A DNA stretch of 64,000 bases from Alicyclobacillus shizuokensis NBRC 103103 (GTDB lineage: Bacteria > Bacillota > Bacilli > Alicyclobacillales > Alicyclobacillaceae), in NCBI RefSeq assembly GCF_001552255.1, contig NZ_BCQV01000024.1, forward strand, positions 1 to 64,000, written 5' to 3'. Of the stretch, positions 17,603-26,363 are shown one piece after another. Position numbers and translations under genes: made by a program. The notes beneath the pieces were generated by a model, which worked only from the letters and a program-made list of their open reading frames with translations, ran no database searches and was not told the origin of the DNA. The stretch's first letter is position 1. Each line of letters opens with the position of its first letter.

Positions 17603-19306
17603 ATGTCCGTGCTGGATGTGGAACAGAGCCGAAACGCCAGACAGAGGAGAACGTTCAATCGTTGGGTCAACAACCCGGTGATGGAAGACTACGCACTGCG
17701 CTACGCGCCGCGTTCGTTCCGCCGATGGAGTGAATTCACGGTGGCCAACTCGGCATTGGGCGGTATCGCCTACATGGCCGACTTTGCCATCGGCGGTTCT
17801 ATCGCGTTGAGTTTCGGGTTCGCCAATTCGTTGTGGGCCATTCTCGTCGTTGCGGCCATCATCTTCGCCACCGGCATTCCGATTGCCTACTATTCCGCCC
17901 GATACAACATCGACATGGACCTGCTCACCCGCGGCGCCGGATTCGGGTATTATGGATCCACCCTGACCTCCCTGGTCTATGCGTCGTTCACGTTCATCTA
18001 CTTCGCCACCGAAGGATCCGTCATGGCGCAGGCATTAAACCTCTTCTTTCATATCCCGCTGGCGGTCGCATACCTCATCTGCTCCTTGATTGTCATCCCG
18101 CTGGTGATGTACGGGATGACCGCTTTGTCCAAGCTGCAGGTCCTTACGCAGCCTGTCTGGCTGATCATGATGCTCGGTCCACTGGCCGCCATAGCCATCA
18201 AAGACCCGAGCGCGTTCACGGCCTGGAGCCATTTCGCCGGTGCGTCCGCATCAGGGGCGGCGTTCAGCCCGGTTGAATTTGGCCTAGCCTGCGGCGTAAC
18301 GCTCTCCCTCATTGCCCAAATTGGAGAGCAGGTGGATTATCTGCGCTTCATGCCCGACCTGACCCCGTCCAACCGCTCCAAGTGGTGGATGGCGGTCCTC
18401 ATCGCGGGCCCCGGCTGGGTGATTCTCGGCGCCTTGAAACAACTTGCCGGCTCCTTCATGGCTTTTTACATCGATCCGCTGGTCGGCAAGGTGCAGGCGG
18501 ATGAACCGATTCATATGTACACCTACGCCTTCCACACCGTCATCCCGAGCATGTTCGCCGCGCTGGCGGTGGCCACCTTCTTCGTGCTCCTGTCGCAGAT
18601 CAAAATCAATGTCACGAACGCCTATTCGGGGTCCCTGTCCTGGTCCAACTTCTTCTCCCGCATTTTCCACTTTCATCCCGGCCGGGTGGTCTGGCTGTTC
18701 TTGAACGTAGCCATCGCGCTGGCCCTGATGGAGTGGGGAATCTTTGGCTTCCTCAACACGGTGCTCGGGTTCTATTCTAATGTCGCCGTGGCCTGGATAG
18801 GCGCCCTGGTGGCGGACATCGTTGTCAACAAAATGATTCTGGGCATCAGCCCGAAATCCATCGAGTTCAAACGGGGACACCTGTACAACTTCAATCCGGT
18901 CGGATTCGGCTCCATGATCATCGCCTCAGCCGTCTCCATCGCCGCCTTCTTTGGCGCGTTCGGATCCACCCTGCAGGCGTTTTCGGCGCTCTTGTCCCTC
19001 GTCCTGGCGTTTGTACTGGCCCCCATCATCGCGCTGGCGACGAAGGGAAAATACTATATCGCACGCGACAGCCGTCAAGACCATGACGTCGCGACGGCTC
19101 CAGATACGGCGACACTGCACCCGCAGGGTCAGGCTGAGGTCACCTGTTCGTGCTGTGGCTACTCGTATGAACCCGCAGACATCCTGCATTGCCCTTTTCA
19201 CGCCGCTCCGATTTGCTCCTTGTGCTGCAGTCTGGAACAGGCATGTCATGATCAATGTAAGAAAACTCCCCAGACCGTCACGGAGACAAAGGCACTGCGC
19301 GCATAA
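17603..19306 (+). CDS. NCS1 permease with cysteine-rich C-terminal domain
   Basis: This 567-residue protein has about 12 membrane segments in residues 45-490 that match the nucleobase:cation symporter-1/purine-cytosine permease family (GFGYYGS, IAQIGEQVDYLRFMPD, INVTNAYSGSLSWSNFFSR). The last 65 residues are soluble and unlike normal permeases: CSCCGYSYEPADI, then HCPFH, ICSLCCSLE and ACHDQCK, with ten cysteines and several histidines in a probable metal-binding or redox-active fold. ATG 17603 follows GAGAGGAG by eight bases. It is divergent from the formamidase-amidase-urease operon, so an amide, urea-like compound or nucleobase is a sensible substrate. The tail may make it a sensor as well as a carrier, but that is inference. 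Confidence 0.85.
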   Translation: MSVLDVEQSRNARQRRTFNRWVNNPVMEDYALRYAPRSFRRWSEFTVANSALGGIAYMADFAIGGSIALSFGFANSLWAILVVAAIIFATGIPIAYYSARYNIDMDLLTRGAGFGYYGSTLTSLVYASFTFIYFATEGSVMAQALNLFFHIPLAVAYLICSLIVIPLVMYGMTALSKLQVLTQPVWLIMMLGPLAAIAIKDPSAFTAWSHFAGASASGAAFSPVEFGLACGVTLSLIAQIGEQVDYLRFMPDLTPSNRSKWWMAVLIAGPGWVILGALKQLAGSFMAFYIDPLVGKVQADEPIHMYTYAFHTVIPSMFAALAVATFFVLLSQIKINVTNAYSGSLSWSNFFSRIFHFHPGRVVWLFLNVAIALALMEWGIFGFLNTVLGFYSNVAVAWIGALVADIVVNKMILGISPKSIEFKRGHLYNFNPVGFGSMIIASAVSIAAFFGAFGSTLQAFSALLSLVLAFVLAPIIALATKGKYYIARDSRQDHDVATAPDTATLHPQGQAEVTCSCCGYSYEPADILHCPFHAAPICSLCCSLEQACHDQCKKTPQTVTETKALRA

Positions 19307-19321
19307 GCAAAAGCACTCAGT

Positions 19322-19364
19322 CCGCGCCTCGGAGAAGGACACCCGTCCACAGTGCGAGGCGCGG
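19322..19364. terminator. Hairpin between convergent permease and aldehyde dehydrogenase genes
   Basis: CCGCGCCTCG and CGAGGCGCGG form a perfect 10-bp GC-rich stem with a 23-base loop, 15 bases after the permease stop. It lies between convergent genes and may stop transcription from both sides. There is no T-run, so factor-independent termination would be weak. Confidence 0.45.
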
Positions 19365-19411
19365 CACGCCCATTGCGAAGACTCTTCACGTTGGCCTCAT
19401 GCACTCCCTGA

Positions 19412-20869
19412 TTAAAACGGGTAAACACGCGGCTGGCGCTGGACGGACACCCAACGTACGGTGGTAAACTCCTCCAGGGACCACTCGGCGCCGAAACGCC
19501 CCAGACCTGACGCCTTTTCTCCGCCAAACGCGACGTTGGGCTCATCATTGATGCTCTGGTCGTTGACGTGTACCATTCCCGTTTGGATGCGCAGTGCCAC
19601 ATCGACGCCGTGCTCCAGGTCCCTTGAAAACACGGAGCCACTCAGGCCGTGCTCACTCTCGTTCGCGACACGAATCGCCTCTTCCTCGTCGTCGAATGGG
19701 ATAATCGAGGCCACGGGACCGAACACCTCATGCTGCGCAATCTCCATGTCGTTGCGCACATCGGCCAGGACAAACGGCCTGACCAGACAGCCCTCGATGG
19801 TACCGCGGAGCACGACGCGGGCTCCCTCGCGCTCGCCCGCTTCAATCAGACGAGCCACCTTTTCCGCTTGGCGGCGATTGATGAGCGGACCAATGGTCAC
19901 GGACGGATCGGCTGGGTCGCCTGCTTTCAACTGGCTAGCGTGGGCGACAAACTTTTCGACAAATGAGTCGTACACGTTGCGATGAACCAGGATGCGGTTG
20001 AGACACATGCAAATCTGGCCCTGATGCATAAACTTTCCGAATATCGCGGCTCGGACGGCCTGCTCTACATCCGCGTCAGCGAGAACAATCATCACGTTGT
20101 TGCCACCCAACTCCAGCGCGACACGCTTGAGGTGACGGCCACAAATCTCGCCGATGCGCCTACCCACAGCGGTGGACCCGGTAAACGAGATGAGTCTCGG
20201 AATGGGGTGCTCAACGAACGCATCACCCACCTCGGCTATGTCCGGCACCACCATGTTCAACACGCCCGCGGGGAGTCCAGCCTGTTCAAACAACTGTGCA
20301 ACCAGAGATCCGCCGGTCAAAAAGGTTTGTGGATCCGGCTTCAGCACGACCGCATTGCCGGCAGCAATGGCAGGAGCCACCGAACGAATGGAGAGGGCCA
20401 GCGGAAAGTTGAACGGACTGATGACGCCCACGACACCTATCGGGAGACGATAGATTCGATTCTCCTTCCCCGGGATCATGGAGGGGCGGATGCTGCCTTC
20501 CATACGCAGCGGCAGGTCGCTGGCCGCACGCAGCATGCCGAGGGCGATGTCGATTTCGACGTGGGCCTTGACCTGAGTGCCTCCCAGCTCTTCGACAATC
20601 AGCTGGACAATGTCTTGTCGCTTTTGTTCAAGCAAACCAGCCACCCGCTGCAGCAAGGCGGAGCGTTCGTAAGCTGACGTTTTCCCCCAGTTTGGCTGCG
20701 ACCGCAAGGCGGCGTGATACGCATCATCAATGTCAGCCACCGACGCAAAGCGTATTTGGGCAATCGATTCTTGAGAATATGGATTTACGTCGGAATATAC
20801 CGTTTCACTACGACCCTCGCACCATACGCCGTCAATATACTGGCGGCTCAGCGCGCGTTTATCCAGCAC
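19412..20869 (-). CDS. NAD(P)-dependent aldehyde dehydrogenase (benzaldehyde/vanillin type)
   Basis: This is a 485-residue aldehyde dehydrogenase. The catalytic glutamate is in VALELGGNN and the nucleophilic cysteine in GQICM. The Rossmann motif is FTGSTAVGRRI. The substrate-pocket pattern PFNFPLALSIRSVAPAIAAGNAVVLKP is shared with benzaldehyde and vanillin dehydrogenases, which suggests an aromatic aldehyde. The GTG start follows GGAGG by nine bases. It is a single-gene unit, preceded by a cre-like sequence. The nearest other genes are a DHA2 exporter and an isochorismatase-type hydrolase, so the exact substrate is not fixed by context. Confidence 0.88.
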   Translation of the reverse strand: MLDKRALSRQYIDGVWCEGRSETVYSDVNPYSQESIAQIRFASVADIDDAYHAALRSQPNWGKTSAYERSALLQRVAGLLEQKRQDIVQLIVEELGGTQVKAHVEIDIALGMLRAASDLPLRMEGSIRPSMIPGKENRIYRLPIGVVGVISPFNFPLALSIRSVAPAIAAGNAVVLKPDPQTFLTGGSLVAQLFEQAGLPAGVLNMVVPDIAEVGDAFVEHPIPRLISFTGSTAVGRRIGEICGRHLKRVALELGGNNVMIVLADADVEQAVRAAIFGKFMHQGQICMCLNRILVHRNVYDSFVEKFVAHASQLKAGDPADPSVTIGPLINRRQAEKVARLIEAGEREGARVVLRGTIEGCLVRPFVLADVRNDMEIAQHEVFGPVASIIPFDDEEEAIRVANESEHGLSGSVFSRDLEHGVDVALRIQTGMVHVNDQSINDEPNVAFGGEKASGLGRFGAEWSLEEFTTVRWVSVQRQPRVYPF

Positions 20870-20888
20870 GGAATACCACCTCCGACAA

Positions 20889-20902
20889 GAAAATCGCTTT
20901 CA
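20889..20902 (-). promoter_or_regulatory. cre-like box upstream of the aldehyde dehydrogenase
   Basis: On the minus strand TGAAAGCGATTTTC agrees with cre at about 12 of 14 positions. It lies 20 bases before the start codon, close to the ribosome binding site, where CcpA could act as a roadblock. The match is weaker than the two other cre boxes of the window. Confidence 0.35.
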
Positions 20903-21015
20903 ATCATGGCTTGTGAGAGTCGTAAAGATTGGGTATTATTGGTCAGTTTAGGACGGAGATATGGAGATCGACAAGGCGTGGGTTCCGCACAGCGAAACGA
21001 AGCAGGACGAAAATT

Positions 21016-21047
21016 GAAAAAGCGGCCCCGCAACACGGGGTCGCCGC
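21016..21047 (-). terminator. Rho-independent terminator of the DHA2 exporter gene
   Basis: Read on the minus strand, GCGG-CGA-CCCCG, the loop TGTTG and CGGGGCCGC are followed directly by TTTTTC. This GC stem with one small bulge and a T-run lies about 55 bases after the exporter stop codon. Confidence 0.65.
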
Positions 21048-21100
21048 ATTATGTTACCGAGATACCTGTCCAGGACCGGGGACCGGCCCGCCGCGTCGGA

Positions 21101-22651
21101 CTACTCCCGCACCCCCAAAGCCACGCGCCGCGAGATGCGTGTCTTTTGACGGCGGCTCCGGGCCACGGAAATGAAATCGGGCATGGGCGTGGTCTTCTGC
21201 AGGAAAAATGCCAGAATGAAAGCCACAACCAACAGTCCCGTAGCAATCATAAACGCGTCGTTGATGCCCATGACCAGCGCCTGCCGGCTGAGATCGGCCA
21301 CCTGCACCTTGTCTGTAGGCAAGATGTGATGACTGACCATCAACTGCTTCAAATGTGCAGCCGCGCGACTGGCCATGATACTGACCAACAACGCCATGCC
21401 GACGGCGCCTGATACCATGCGCAGCGTGTTCGACATCGCGGTGCCGTGAGGATAGTAGCGTTGCGGCAATTGATTCAGCCCCGCCGTCATGATGGGCATC
21501 ATGAGGATTGACATGCCAAACATGCGCGCCGTGTACACCGCAGTCACGTACGCAAAACTGGTGTCCAGCTGCAGCCGCGTCAACGCGTAATTGGTCACGG
21601 TGGTGACACCCAAACCGACCACCGCGAGCCAGCGCGCGCCAATCTTATCGAACAACCGGCCTGTGATGGGCGACATGATGCCCATCACCACGCCGCCGGG
21701 CAGCAGCATCAGCCCTGACATCAAGGGTGAAAAGCCACGCACGTTCTGCATGTAAATTGGCATCAGCAGCATCCCGGCGAACATCGCCATCGTCACAATC
21801 AGCAGGATGACGGTGGTCAGGGTGAACATCGGGTAGCGGAAAATGCGGAATTCAAGAATCGGCTGGTCAATGCTCAACTGCCGCCAAACAAAGCCCAACA
21901 GACTGATGCCCCCGACCGCAAACGAAATCACCACATCGGTCGCTCCCCAACCGACGCTGCCAGCATTGCTGAACCCATACAGGATGCCGCCGAAACCCAG
22001 GCTGGACAAAATTACGCCCCACACATCCAGGCTGGGATTCCTCGTTTCCGTCTCATTACGCAGGAACAATACCGATACAACCAAATCCACCAACGCGATC
22101 GGCAAGATAATAAAGAACAGAATTCGCCAAGAGTGGTGCTCGACAATCCACCCTGACAAGGTCGGCCCCAGTGCCGGCGCAAAGTTCAGCGCTATGCCGA
22201 ATATACCCATGGCCCAGCCGCGGCGCTGCACGGGAAACAAGGAAAAGATCACATTGGTCACAAGCGGCATCAGCACACCCGCGCCTGCCGCCTGAATGAC
22301 ACGCCCGGCCAGGAGCGTGAAAAAGTTCGGTGCAACACCGCAGACCAAGGTCCCGGCGGCGAACAATGCCATCGACACCAAATAGAGTTGGCGCGTCGTA
22401 AACCGTTCCAGCAGGAAGGCGGTGATGGGAATGACAATGCCGTTCACCAACATATAGATGCTGGCCAACCAGTCCGCGGTCGTCGCGCTGATATGCAGCC
22501 GATCCATGATCTGCGGCAGAGCCACATTCATCAAAGTCTGATTCAAAAAGGCGACAAAAGCACCCGCAATCATCAGCGCGAAGATGGGCGCCACACGAAC
22601 CCCGCCGTTTTGTTCATTCGAACTTCGCGGTACCATCTGTTCTTGGCTCAT
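21101..22651 (-). CDS. DHA2-family (EmrB/QacA-type) MFS multidrug exporter
   Basis: This 516-residue MFS exporter has about 14 predicted membrane helices. The DHA2 motif C signature appears as GIALNFAPALGPTLSGWIVEHHSWRILFF, and the N-terminal LNQTLMNVALPQIMDRLHIS is typical of EmrB. It would pump hydrophobic or aromatic toxicants out using proton motive force. ATG 22651 follows GAGAGGAG by nine bases. The in-frame upstream extension lacks helices and a box. A T-run terminator follows. No EmrA partner is present, as is usual in Bacillota. Confidence 0.9.
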   Translation of the reverse strand: MSQEQMVPRSSNEQNGGVRVAPIFALMIAGAFVAFLNQTLMNVALPQIMDRLHISATTADWLASIYMLVNGIVIPITAFLLERFTTRQLYLVSMALFAAGTLVCGVAPNFFTLLAGRVIQAAGAGVLMPLVTNVIFSLFPVQRRGWAMGIFGIALNFAPALGPTLSGWIVEHHSWRILFFIILPIALVDLVVSVLFLRNETETRNPSLDVWGVILSSLGFGGILYGFSNAGSVGWGATDVVISFAVGGISLLGFVWRQLSIDQPILEFRIFRYPMFTLTTVILLIVTMAMFAGMLLMPIYMQNVRGFSPLMSGLMLLPGGVVMGIMSPITGRLFDKIGARWLAVVGLGVTTVTNYALTRLQLDTSFAYVTAVYTARMFGMSILMMPIMTAGLNQLPQRYYPHGTAMSNTLRMVSGAVGMALLVSIMASRAAAHLKQLMVSHHILPTDKVQVADLSRQALVMGINDAFMIATGLLVVAFILAFFLQKTTPMPDFISVARSRRQKTRISRRVALGVRE

Positions 22652-23187
22652 GAGAGTCTCCTCTCCCTCCAGCAGGTTCTCTATGTTTTTTGGCAATCGG
22701 AAATTCCGGTCCCCGGACAACCGGCCGCGGGGACACCGGATCGTCACCGTAGTCTGCCCCCGTACGTCTTCCCACATTGTGACCGATCCGCTCCACCTGC
22801 AGGCCATCGAGTCGCATCCAACAGACACAACCTATGTCGTCGCTGGCCATCCCCCGACTCGTGCACTAATTTATCCCAAATGTCACCCGTGTTATGGGGG
22901 AGACAGTTGATGTGGAGCTACGTCTTATGTGCATCAAGATGCATTCCAGCTGTCGCGCTGCTTTGTCGCAGAATAAAGCAGTCCCCGACGGATGCCCTGC
23001 ATCCCGGAGACCGCTCGACTGTCATATTATATCCTACAGCTTATCACGAAATCTCGTATGCGCAAGAGGAAAGATGTGAAAAAAGTGTTAACAGAGCCGG
23101 CAAGGTCCAGTTTTGACACGGGGACTGGTTAAGCGCCACCTCTTCCCCGAACAGCAACACCGCTGGGGGCAGAGAAGTAAAGCAGGA
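22652..23187. other. Intergenic region with the exporter leader
   Basis: No convincing gene is visible in these 536 bases. About 60 bases before the exporter start, GTCCCCG (22709-22715) can pair with CGGGGAC (22728-22734), with partial extension on both sides. This is a possible leader hairpin. The AT-rich part near 23020-23090 could hold the exporter promoter. No regulator gene is adjacent. Confidence 0.35.
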
Positions 23188-23217
23188 GAGGCTGAGACAA
23201 GGGCCCTTCTCAGCCTC
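23188..23217 (-). terminator. Terminator hairpin after the isochorismatase-type gene
   Basis: GAGGCTGAGA and TCTCAGCCTC form a perfect 10-bp stem with a 10-base GC-rich loop, starting 18 bases after the stop codon. Downstream bases on the minus strand are pyrimidine-rich (CTGCTTTACTTCTC), without a pure T-run. Confidence 0.6.
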
Positions 23218-23235
23218 CCGTCGGCTACGCCATCG

Positions 23236-23871
23236 TTATTCGCTGGCGTCCAGTTCGGCCACGACAGTGTCCGTATCCGTCACACATCCGAAGGCACGCC
23301 GAATAGTCTCGAGCGTGGCTTGCTGTGACGCCTCGTCGAATCCGCCGTTTGCATCACTGACAAAGACCACCTTCAAGTCTCGCATATAGGCACTGCGCGC
23401 CGTGCTCTCACAGCAAATGCTGGTCACCGTCCCTGTAATGATGACCGTGTCAACCTGCCCAGGGCTGCGAACGGTACGGATGAGTGTTTCGAGTTGCGTA
23501 TTGTAAAACGCATCATAGCGATGCTTTGGCACCACAAACTCTTCGGCTAGCGGCTGCAGTTCCGAAACGATGTCAATACCATCAGTGCCATAGCGGATGC
23601 CTTCGCGTTGCAAGTGCGGCTGGATTCGCACCTCCAGAGGGGAGATATTTACATGATCGTACAGAATATGTTGGGTAAAAATCACGGGTACGCCATGACG
23701 GCGACAAGCGTGGAGAATCCGCTGCATATTAGGCAGGAATTGGCGCGCCATAGGGACTTCCATTGGAGCCCCTGCACGGACAAAGTCATTTTGCATGTCG
23801 ATGACCAACAGCGCCGTCCGCAGCGGATCCACCCGCCAAATCGGCTCACTGGTGTATTGAACCACGCGCAT
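23236..23871 (-). CDS. Isochorismatase-fold cysteine hydrolase
   Basis: This 211-residue protein of the isochorismatase/nicotinamidase superfamily has the complete triad: aspartate in VIDMQNDF, lysine in VPKHRYDAF and cysteine in SICCESTARSA, with the preceding cis-peptide-type GTVTS. Relatives hydrolyse amides such as N-carbamoylsarcosine, maleamate, peroxyureidoacrylate or biuret. I use ATG 23871 because the longer frame to 23910 would place the start inside a perfect palindrome that looks like a GntR operator. The Shine-Dalgarno spacing is poor for this ATG, and a GTG at 23865 is possible. A shared operator type links it to the ring-cleavage locus upstream, where it could remove an amide nitrogen from a cleavage product. 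Confidence 0.82.
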   Translation of the reverse strand: MRVVQYTSEPIWRVDPLRTALLVIDMQNDFVRAGAPMEVPMARQFLPNMQRILHACRRHGVPVIFTQHILYDHVNISPLEVRIQPHLQREGIRYGTDGIDIVSELQPLAEEFVVPKHRYDAFYNTQLETLIRTVRSPGQVDTVIITGTVTSICCESTARSAYMRDLKVVFVSDANGGFDEASQQATLETIRRAFGCVTDTDTVVAELDASE

Positions 23872-23886
23872 TCCCCCAACTGAATT

Positions 23887-23900
23887 CTTTGTTGACAAAG
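23887..23900. promoter_or_regulatory. Probable GntR/FCD operator before the hydrolase gene
   Basis: CTTTGT-TG-ACAAAG is a perfect inverted repeat. It contains TTGT-NN-ACAA, the pattern of FCD-type GntR operators, and lies 16 bases upstream of the chosen start codon. Similar palindromes precede two other units of this locus. Confidence 0.55.
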
Positions 23901-23964
23901 TCATCAACATGATTAGTGACGATAATCCAGAACTGCACCATCGTCCAGTATTGTTTCCTTCCCA

Positions 23965-25239
23965 TCACGAGAGCGACGCAGCAGATCCCTCGCCGACCTG
24001 CCCATGTACAGGCCGGTTCTTCACAGGCGCGGTTTCCTTAACGGCAAACGCAATTAAAGCGCTTATAAACGCGCCGCCAGCCGCAATCCACAGCGGCGCA
24101 ACCAATCCATAATGGTCTGCCGCAATACCGCCGATAGTCGGTACTGCTGTTCCGCCGATCAATTCACCAACCAACTGAACTAAACCGACGGCGGTGCCGA
24201 CATACTTCGGAGACAGGGATTCGCTCGGAACAACAACCATGAACAGTGGGAAGCACGCCTGACCGACACAGGTCAAAAATCCAATAATGCTCATTACCGC
24301 GACTGATCCGTGAACGAGGGCCAAACATACCGGTGAAAGCACTGCGATAAACGAGAACAAAATCAGCGTCGGCTTACGTCCCCATTTGTCGGAGATCCAG
24401 GGGCCAACGAATCCCCAGAAGAAGGTGCCAAGGCCCATAAATGCTGTGATAACGCCCATCTGGGTGCCGGAGAATTTGTCGTGTTCAGTTAAGAAGGTCG
24501 GTGCAAACGTGGTAAATGCGAAGAGCCACGTCATCATAAATACAGCAATAAACATCGTAATCCAGACGTTCCTCGTGCGGAAGACAACCGGGTAATCTTC
24601 ACGGCGAAGCCGATGTTCATGTTTCGCCAACTGTTCTTTCGACATCCTTCGGTTGGGCTCTTTCATCCAAAACAGCAGGACAAAAAACATGATTAATCCC
24701 GGTACACCGGCCAGGTAAAAACCCGCATGCCATGAATACTTTGTGGCCACATAGGTCAAAACGAGCGGTGCGACCGCAGAGCCAATCAAACCCAAAGAAC
24801 TTTGCACAAAGCCCATGTTGAACCCTCGGCGGTGCGGCTGTGAGTCCGCAACTACAGAAGCTTGGGCAATCGGAAGAACCGGGCCTTCGGATACACCCAT
24901 CAGACCGCGAATCACCAGCATTGAACCGATGCTCCTTGCAATACCTGTTAAAAAGGAGAAAATTGAGAATGCCAACGTAATCGGCAACAGTACTTTCTTA
25001 CGCGATCCAATCAAGTCAGACAGGGAACCAAATACGAATCCGGACAGGGACCAGCAAATCGCCAATATGGAAGTCATCAACCCAAGGTCTGCATTATTCA
25101 TTTTCAATGCGGGACCAAAGAACGGAAACAGAAAAGAAACACTGAGCCGCTCCATAAAGACAAAGCCAAAAGTGAAAAACATCATCAGTACGATAGCGTT
25201 TTCATATCGAAAAAACGATTTTTTCGATCCGTTCGTCAT
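23965..25239 (-). CDS. MFS transporter, anion:cation symporter-like
   Basis: This is a 424-residue MFS permease with about 12 helices. The motif-A like loop is GSLSDLIGSRKK and the second-half copy is GPWISDKWGRKP. GLMGVSEGPVLPIAQASV resembles the ACS family, which takes up organic acids such as phthalate, hydroxyphenylacetate or tartrate. It probably imports the aromatic or carboxylic substrate of the adjoining ring-cleavage genes. Codon use looks less GC-rich than in neighbouring genes. ATG 25239 is used, 11 bases after GAAGGG. ATG 25272 is possible but has no box. A cre box lies 68 bases upstream. Confidence 0.85.
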   Translation of the reverse strand: MTNGSKKSFFRYENAIVLMMFFTFGFVFMERLSVSFLFPFFGPALKMNNADLGLMTSILAICWSLSGFVFGSLSDLIGSRKKVLLPITLAFSIFSFLTGIARSIGSMLVIRGLMGVSEGPVLPIAQASVVADSQPHRRGFNMGFVQSSLGLIGSAVAPLVLTYVATKYSWHAGFYLAGVPGLIMFFVLLFWMKEPNRRMSKEQLAKHEHRLRREDYPVVFRTRNVWITMFIAVFMMTWLFAFTTFAPTFLTEHDKFSGTQMGVITAFMGLGTFFWGFVGPWISDKWGRKPTLILFSFIAVLSPVCLALVHGSVAVMSIIGFLTCVGQACFPLFMVVVPSESLSPKYVGTAVGLVQLVGELIGGTAVPTIGGIAADHYGLVAPLWIAAGGAFISALIAFAVKETAPVKNRPVHGQVGEGSAASLS

Positions 25240-25306
25240 ACGGTACACCGTCCCTTCCCCATGGATTTTCATAGAATGAATGCCGATAACCTACTTTGCG
25301 CCCTTT

Positions 25307-25320
25307 GGTAATCGCTTTCA
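25307..25320 (-). promoter_or_regulatory. cre box (CcpA operator) before the MFS gene
   Basis: On the minus strand TGAAAGCGATTACC matches the cre consensus at 13 of 14 positions. It lies 68 bases upstream of the transporter start codon, in the gap after the dehydrogenase gene. Confidence 0.6.
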
Positions 25321-25427
25321 AAGTTATCGAACCACCTCCCTTCCGCTCTTGCTCAACACACTATCCCGCGTATTCCTCTCACAGGAACCACCTTGTTCCT
25401 CCATGCGGAATACGACAGAACTTTTGT

Positions 25428-26315
25428 TTAAGGACCAGTCGGCTCCTGGGATGAAACCGCACTCAACAATGCACGCAGCCACTCTCGACACGGCAGTACC
25501 TTGGTAGTGCTGGTCTGAGATCGCACCTTGGCCGACCACTCCAGCCGCTGTGCGGCACCTTCAGTTACCAGCGGCTCTACTCCGAGCCCCTGGAGAGTCA
25601 AAGCCGCTTCCTTCATTTCCTGTGCGCGCCGCTTCCCGTGTTCTTGATTACGTCGCAGCAGATACTCGGCGAACTCGCCCCAGCGCACCTGCGGAAAGGA
25701 GGCATCCAGCGACTTCAAGACCTGGTCAGTCACATCTGCGGACTCAGCTGCCAACAACGATTCCAGAAACAGTGCCTCTAAGCCCTTCACCAGGACACTG
25801 CGGCACATTTTCAGCACTGCTGAAACACCCACAGGGCCATCCATGACCTCAATCCGCATACCGTACGGACTCAGCGTAGCCTGCAATGGCCGAGCCCCGG
25901 GACCATCCGCCACCATGGGTACGCGGTGGCGCCACGGCGGTACAGCCGCCATCACGGACACGCACGCAAACAAGGCCTCACAACCAGCGCCTTCCAGAAC
26001 TTTTCCGATCTCCCGCTTGGTTTGCGGTGAACACGAATTCAGATCCGCATAAACAGCTCCGGATCGTACATACGGGGCTGCGGCCTGCGCCACGGGCAGG
26101 GCGACCGCAGCTGTGACCATCGAGAGGATGATATCCACTGACTGCACCAGTTCGGGAAGGCTGTTCACCCATTCCACGCCAGCAGCCTGCGCGCGTTCCT
26201 GCAACGCCGGGGAATCGGCCGAGTCAAACGCCGCCATGCCGCGCAGGCCAGCTTCGCTAAGCCCAGCGGCAATGGCTGAAGCCGCCTCACCGAAACCGAT
26301 GAATCCGACTCGCAC
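25428..26315 (-). CDS. 6-phosphogluconate-dehydrogenase-like oxidoreductase (DUF1932)
   Basis: This 295-residue protein has an N-terminal Rossmann fold (VGFIGFGEAASAIAAGL) and the DUF1932 C-terminal domain (GPVGVSAVLKMCRSVLVKGLEALFLE, with the conserved lysine in LKMCRS). It belongs to the beta-hydroxyacid dehydrogenase superfamily. The GTG start at 26315 follows GGGGGGAG by six bases. It is the last gene of the DUF6282-GalB-LigK operon, 48 bases after the aldolase. It may oxidise or reduce a hydroxy-acid formed from ring cleavage. The substrate is not known. Confidence 0.8.
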   Translation of the reverse strand: MRVGFIGFGEAASAIAAGLSEAGLRGMAAFDSADSPALQERAQAAGVEWVNSLPELVQSVDIILSMVTAAVALPVAQAAAPYVRSGAVYADLNSCSPQTKREIGKVLEGAGCEALFACVSVMAAVPPWRHRVPMVADGPGARPLQATLSPYGMRIEVMDGPVGVSAVLKMCRSVLVKGLEALFLESLLAAESADVTDQVLKSLDASFPQVRWGEFAEYLLRRNQEHGKRRAQEMKEAALTLQGLGVEPLVTEGAAQRLEWSAKVRSQTSTTKVLPCREWLRALLSAVSSQEPTGP

Positions 26316-26363
26316 GGAGTACTCCCCCCACACCGTGTTCATTGTTTCACTGAACAGTTCGCG

